Assembly: GCF_002879865.1 (NCBI RefSeq) | Contig: NZ_PNXY01000017.1 | Location: 62,001-126,000 of the forward strand | Source of the DNA: Paraburkholderia rhynchosiae | GTDB lineage: Bacteria; Pseudomonadota; Gammaproteobacteria; Burkholderiales; Burkholderiaceae | Reading direction: 5' to 3' | Length of the DNA stretch: 64,000 nucleotides | In this document: positions 61,393 through 64,000 of the stretch, piece after piece | Position numbering within the stretch: the first letter of the stretch is position 1 | Layout of the letters: each line of letters opens with the position of its first letter | Made by a program: the position numbers and the translations under genes | The notes under the pieces: model-generated | Told to the model about the DNA's origin: nothing | Seen by the model: the letters and a program-made list of their open reading frames with translations, nothing else | Databases searched by the model: none

Positions 61393-61725
61393 ATGAAAAA
61401 GTTAGCAGTGGCGTTGGTGATGGTGGGCAGCTTGAGCGTCGCGGGACAAGCGTCGGCTCATGGTCATGGTGGCGGCAATGGCGGCGAGGTGATCGGTGCG
61501 CTGATCGGCGGGGCATTGTTGGGCGCCGTGGTGACATCGGCATTGAATCCGGCGCCGGTCGTGGCTTATCAGCAGCCCGTTTATGCGCAGCCGGTGTATC
61601 AGCCGGCGCCGGCGTACGCGGGTCCGCCGCCGGGATACTGCTACGACCAATACCAGCGCGCGTATGTGGCGTGCGGAGCGCCGCAGCAGGAATACGGGTA
61701 TCCGGAACCTGCGCCGAGGTGGTAA
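61393..61725 (+). CDS. Exported glycine-zipper-like small protein
   Basis: The 110-residue protein has a signal peptide (cut after ASA near residue 22) and a His/Gly start. A glycine-rich membrane-like stretch (VIGALIGGALLGAVVTSAL) follows at about residues 33-51. The rest is a Pro/Tyr/Gln tail with two Cys. It is like envelope proteins with a glycine zipper; function unknown. It is single-gene, with a terminator downstream. Confidence 0.8.
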   Translation: MKKLAVALVMVGSLSVAGQASAHGHGGGNGGEVIGALIGGALLGAVVTSALNPAPVVAYQQPVYAQPVYQPAPAYAGPPPGYCYDQYQRAYVACGAPQQEYGYPEPAPRW

Positions 61726-61763
61726 GCCCAGGGCGCGCGGGAGAACGGCGGGCTACAGACAGC

Positions 61764-61799
61764 AAGGCCGTCGCTGACCGCGACGGCCTTTTCTTTTTT
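61764..61799 (+). terminator. Terminator of the glycine-zipper gene
   Basis: AAGGCCGTCGC (61764-61774) pairs with GCGACGGCCTT (61780-61790), then TTCTTTTTT. Confidence 0.9.
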
Positions 61800-61808
61800 G
61801 CGCACCGC

Positions 61809-61970
61809 TTAATGCCTGTGATGCAGCCACTCGGCGTAATGCGTGTCGAGCCAACGCTCGAGCTTTTGCGGTCCCGTCTTGTGGTGATAGCGGGACGCCG
61901 CCCAGATTGCCGCGCCGACCAGCAGCATCACGGTCGGCCCGAGCAGGTAAGCCAGCAACGATTCGGACAT
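61809..61970 (-). CDS. Very small membrane protein
   Basis: The 53-residue protein from ATG 61970 follows GGAGGCTGCC. One membrane helix (LLAYLLGPTVMLLVGAAIWA) is followed by a basic, His-rich cytoplasmic tail ending in LHHRH. The strong ribosome site and composition support a real gene. Function unknown. The frame continues 17 codons upstream without support. Confidence 0.7.
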   Translation of the reverse strand: MSESLLAYLLGPTVMLLVGAAIWAASRYHHKTGPQKLERWLDTHYAEWLHHRH

Positions 61971-62214
61971 GGCAGCCTCCCTGAAAAAGGTTGCATCGTT
62001 GCTCCAGTGTAGGCGATCCATTGCAGGAGAAAAGCGCCGCGTGAAGCTTTGTTCTGGCTCTGCGCGTCGGTTGAAAATGCACTGTTTCGTAACCTATCGG
62101 ATGTGCAGGTTTTCTGTTGTTCTGCAGTGACTTGTGGCGTTGAAGTGTGGTGTTGTGTACCAACGAGGTTGGCGTGTGGATGCTCCGCCTTGCGGCTCGT
62201 TCACTACTGCGAAG
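61971..62214. other. Spacer between the small membrane gene and the integrase
   Basis: No gene seen. The A+T content is higher than elsewhere, as is common beside integrated elements. No repeat of the mnmE end is present. Confidence 0.4.
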
Positions 62215-63426
62215 TCAGGCTGCGCCGCCCGCTCTCTTGCGTGCTGCGTCGAGCTGCGCTTCGACGAAGTCCGCCCAACGCTGTGCGATTCGGCGCCGTG
62301 CCGCCGCATCGTTTGCGGGCTCGTCTCGTGATGCGTTTTGTCGCGATTGCGCTGAAGTTTTGTCCCGTTCCGCATGCTCTGTTATCTCGCGCAGATGCGC
62401 CGAGGCGGTTCGCCGGAAGTCGTGAAGGACGAAATGCTCGACCTGGAGGCCGAGCGCCTTGACGGCCTGATTGAGCGTGCTTTTCGCGATCGGCTGATCG
62501 TTGCCCCTGACACTCGGAAAGACAAACGTCCGGCTCGCTCTCGTGCGATGCAGCTCGCGCAACATTGTCACCGCCTGCTGCGGCAGGTGCACGAGCTGAT
62601 CCGCGTCCTTCTTCAAACGCGCAGCGGATATGCGCCACAACGCGTTGTCGAGATCGAATTCACCCCACGTCGATTCGACCAGGTCGGATTTGCGCACCAT
62701 CGTCAGCACGAGCAGATGCAGCGCCAGCTTGAGCGGCCGACGGATACTCGATGCTTCGATTGAATACAGCATCTCGCCCATCTCGTCGCCGGAAAGCACA
62801 CGAGTGCGGCTGTCAAACGTGGCGATGGAGCGCGCCGGCACTACTTCGGCTGGATTGCTGGCCGCGAGTTGGCGGGCGATCAGGTACTCGTAGAGGCGCT
62901 TTATCACGTTGCGCGTGTGCAGCGCCATTTTTGGCGAGCCGCGGCTTTTGATTCGCTCGCAGATATCGACGACGTCTTGCGCGGTGACCGCCTTGATGGC
63001 CATGCCGCCGATAGCGGGCAACACGTCCTTGTGGAGCGCGCGCCGCGTCGTGCGTCGATACTCGTCCGATTTGCCGGCCATTTCGGTCGCCATATACAGT
63101 TCGGCGGCTTCGCGCAGCACGTCCGCCTTGACTTCCGCGCCGCGGTCGCGCCGCGCGGTGGCGACCGGCGAAATGCCTTGTGCGACCATTTCCGCGTACT
63201 TCTGCGCCTTGGCCCGCGCGACTCGCAGCGAAATCATCCGGTAATCGCCGATGGTGGCGAGCGGCTGCCGCTTGCCGTTCAGCGAGTAGCGAAAGCGCCA
63301 GACCTTGGTGCCGGTCGTCATGACTTCGATCACGAGACCGTTGCCGTCGGCGACGCTATAACGGGTGGCGCGCGGTTCGAGCGCGCGAATCTGCGATTCG
63401 GTGAGGGGAGCGGCCAGGCGGGGCAT
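62215..63426 (-). CDS. Tyrosine-family integrase missing its catalytic end
   Basis: The 403-residue protein is of the P4/SGI1-like integrase type. An N-terminal DUF4102 arm-binding domain (residues 1-90) precedes a core-binding domain and most of the catalytic domain. Arg245 lies in TMVRKSDL, Lys272-273 in LKKDADQLVHL, and His335 and Arg338 in LHDFRRTAS. After residue 345 the usual second His/Trp and the catalytic Tyr (as in LAHxxxxVRxxYNRAEY) are absent, replaced by a polar Ala/Arg stretch. The end resumes QRWADFVEA. It sits 173 bp from the mnmE 3' end and reads the same way. Probably a remnant. Confidence 0.85.
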   Translation of the reverse strand: MPRLAAPLTESQIRALEPRATRYSVADGNGLVIEVMTTGTKVWRFRYSLNGKRQPLATIGDYRMISLRVARAKAQKYAEMVAQGISPVATARRDRGAEVKADVLREAAELYMATEMAGKSDEYRRTTRRALHKDVLPAIGGMAIKAVTAQDVVDICERIKSRGSPKMALHTRNVIKRLYEYLIARQLAASNPAEVVPARSIATFDSRTRVLSGDEMGEMLYSIEASSIRRPLKLALHLLVLTMVRKSDLVESTWGEFDLDNALWRISAARLKKDADQLVHLPQQAVTMLRELHRTRASRTFVFPSVRGNDQPIAKSTLNQAVKALGLQVEHFVLHDFRRTASAHLREITEHAERDKTSAQSRQNASRDEPANDAAARRRIAQRWADFVEAQLDAARKRAGGAA

Positions 63427-63599
63427 GCTTGAATTGCTTGGAACGGGACAGCGCGAGTTTAAACTGTTTGCCGTTGTGTACCAAACAATTGCGGCGGGTT
63501 TGGTCTACAGACCCGGTTTGAACGGTTAGGACAGAAAGCGCGAAATTCGGCTATAAGCTGTGCAGAATGGACGATTTGGCGCATCCCTCGGGCGTTCCT
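63427..63599. other. Spacer between integrase and mnmE
   Basis: These 173 bp include the integrase promoter region and A+T-rich sequence (for example the TGTACCAAACAATTG region near 63477). No gene seen. Confidence 0.45.
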
Positions 63600-63617
63600 C
63601 TACTTGCCGATGCAGAA
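63600..63617. other. Putative integration site at the last 18 bp of mnmE
   Basis: The minus strand encodes FCIGK-stop. The end of mnmE (trmE/thdF) is the known attachment site of SGI1-type islands, which use the same last codons. The integrase next to it fits. No second copy of this 18-bp sequence was found in the window. Confidence 0.5.
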
Positions 63618-64000
63618 CCTGCTAAAAATCACTCCCAGCAGGTCGTCCGAACTGAATTCGCCGGTGATCGAGTTGAGTTGATCCTGTGCGAGCCGCAGTT
63701 CTTCGGCGAAAAGATCCAGTGCCTGCGAATTCTGATCGGCATGCGCGGCGGCCGTCGCGAGATGCTCCTGCGCCGCGCGCAGCGCTATCAGATGACGCTC
63801 GCGTGCGAGATAGACGCTCTCCGCACCCGCTTGCCAGCCGGCGATGCGCAGCAACTCGTCGCGCAACAGGCTTACGCCGTCGCCCTGTTTCGCCGAGAGC
63901 CGCACTTCACTGAGATCGAGGTCTGCGTCGAGTGCTTTGGTCTCCGGCGCGAGGCCGACCAGGTCCGTCTTGTTCAGCACCCGCACGACCGGCACGCCGG
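63600..64000 (-). CDS. mnmE: tRNA modification GTPase MnmE, 3' part
   Basis: The gene runs off the right edge, so only the last 133 or so codons are present. NKTDLVG is the G4 motif of the GTPase domain. The helical domain follows, and the chain ends DLLGVIFSRFCIGK, where the Cys binds the substrate-forming site. MnmE with MnmG begins wobble uridine modification, finished by MnmC (mnmC is at 22.6 kb). Confidence 0.93.
   Translation of the reverse strand, partial: GVPVVRVLNKTDLVGLAPETKALDADLDLSEVRLSAKQGDGVSLLRDELLRIAGWQAGAESVYLARERHLIALRAAQEHLATAAAHADQNSQALDLFAEELRLAQDQLNSITGEFSSDDLLGVIFSRFCIGK

Noticed and set aside
60885..62012. Plus-strand frame of 375 codons over the HIT promoter and small genes
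   Set aside because: It overlaps two better supported small genes and lacks motifs; only a short part near 61.1-61.2 kb looks gene-like.
1..64000. tRNA, rRNA, CRISPR arrays and insertion sequences
   Set aside because: Looked for by eye in all gaps; no cloverleaf, no regularly spaced repeats and no transposase motifs were seen.

Overview
The window looks like a stretch of the main chromosome of a Burkholderia-group betaproteobacterium, most likely Paraburkholderia. The evidence is high GC with strong third-position GC, a Burkholderia-style gsp locus (gspDEF, an inverted gspC, then gspG to gspN), a DUF3717-type small protein and a YaeQ protein. The 3' end of mnmE sits at the right edge. mnmE normally lies beside yidC-rnpA-rpmH-dnaA, so the window is probably within some tens of kb of the chromosome origin (inference; dnaA itself is not in view).

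Layout. 0-6.5 kb: a branched-chain-amino-acid-type ABC operon (livG-livF-livK-livH-livM, minus strand), with an orphan substrate-binding protein downstream behind its own leader and terminator. 6.8-11.2 kb: a GMC oxidoreductase, a methylmalonate-semialdehyde dehydrogenase and a divergent LysR regulator. 11.4-19 kb: a CYTH protein, an Lrp regulator, a small DUF3717 protein, an OmpR/HK two-component pair, a SET-domain protein with a lysine-rich tail, an old-yellow-enzyme homologue, a class I glutamine amidotransferase and a MarR regulator. 19-27.4 kb: a GCS2-type carboxylate-amine ligase, a CPA2 antiporter, mnmC, HU, a COG0523 GTPase and a lytic transglycosylase. Two intergenic spaces here carry related copies of a DnaA-box-containing element. 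27.9-39.7 kb: the type II secretion locus. 39.8-44.9 kb: an outer-membrane efflux lipoprotein, a small membrane protein, a MarR regulator, an EmrB-type pump and a lipoprotein. 45-51.7 kb: gshA, an AlkA-Ada pair, a candidate C-rich small RNA, a VOC protein, YaeQ and a LysR regulator. 51.9-59.1 kb: an oxidative L-arabinose cluster (dehydrogenase homologue, AraFGH, arabinonate dehydratase). 59.4-64 kb: small exported proteins, a HIT protein, a tyrosine integrase lacking its catalytic end, and the 3' end of mnmE.

How the genes work together. The liv operon imports a branched or related small substrate, and the adjacent GMC and MmsA dehydrogenases suggest oxidation of short branched carbon skeletons. 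The ara cluster imports L-arabinose and dehydrates L-arabinonate, but its semialdehyde dehydrogenase homologue has Ser at the catalytic Cys position. The gsp genes build a complete exporter apart from the prepilin peptidase, which is not in the window. Ada and AlkA form an alkylation-damage operon.

The most interesting signals are the paired DnaA-box elements near 19.0 and 22.5 kb, a roughly 63-nt C-rich RNA candidate at 49.4 kb with two anti-Shine-Dalgarno motifs, the Cys-to-Ser dehydrogenase, an asymmetric LivF/LivG ATPase pair, and the eukaryote-like SET protein. I saw no rRNA, tRNA, insertion sequence or CRISPR array.
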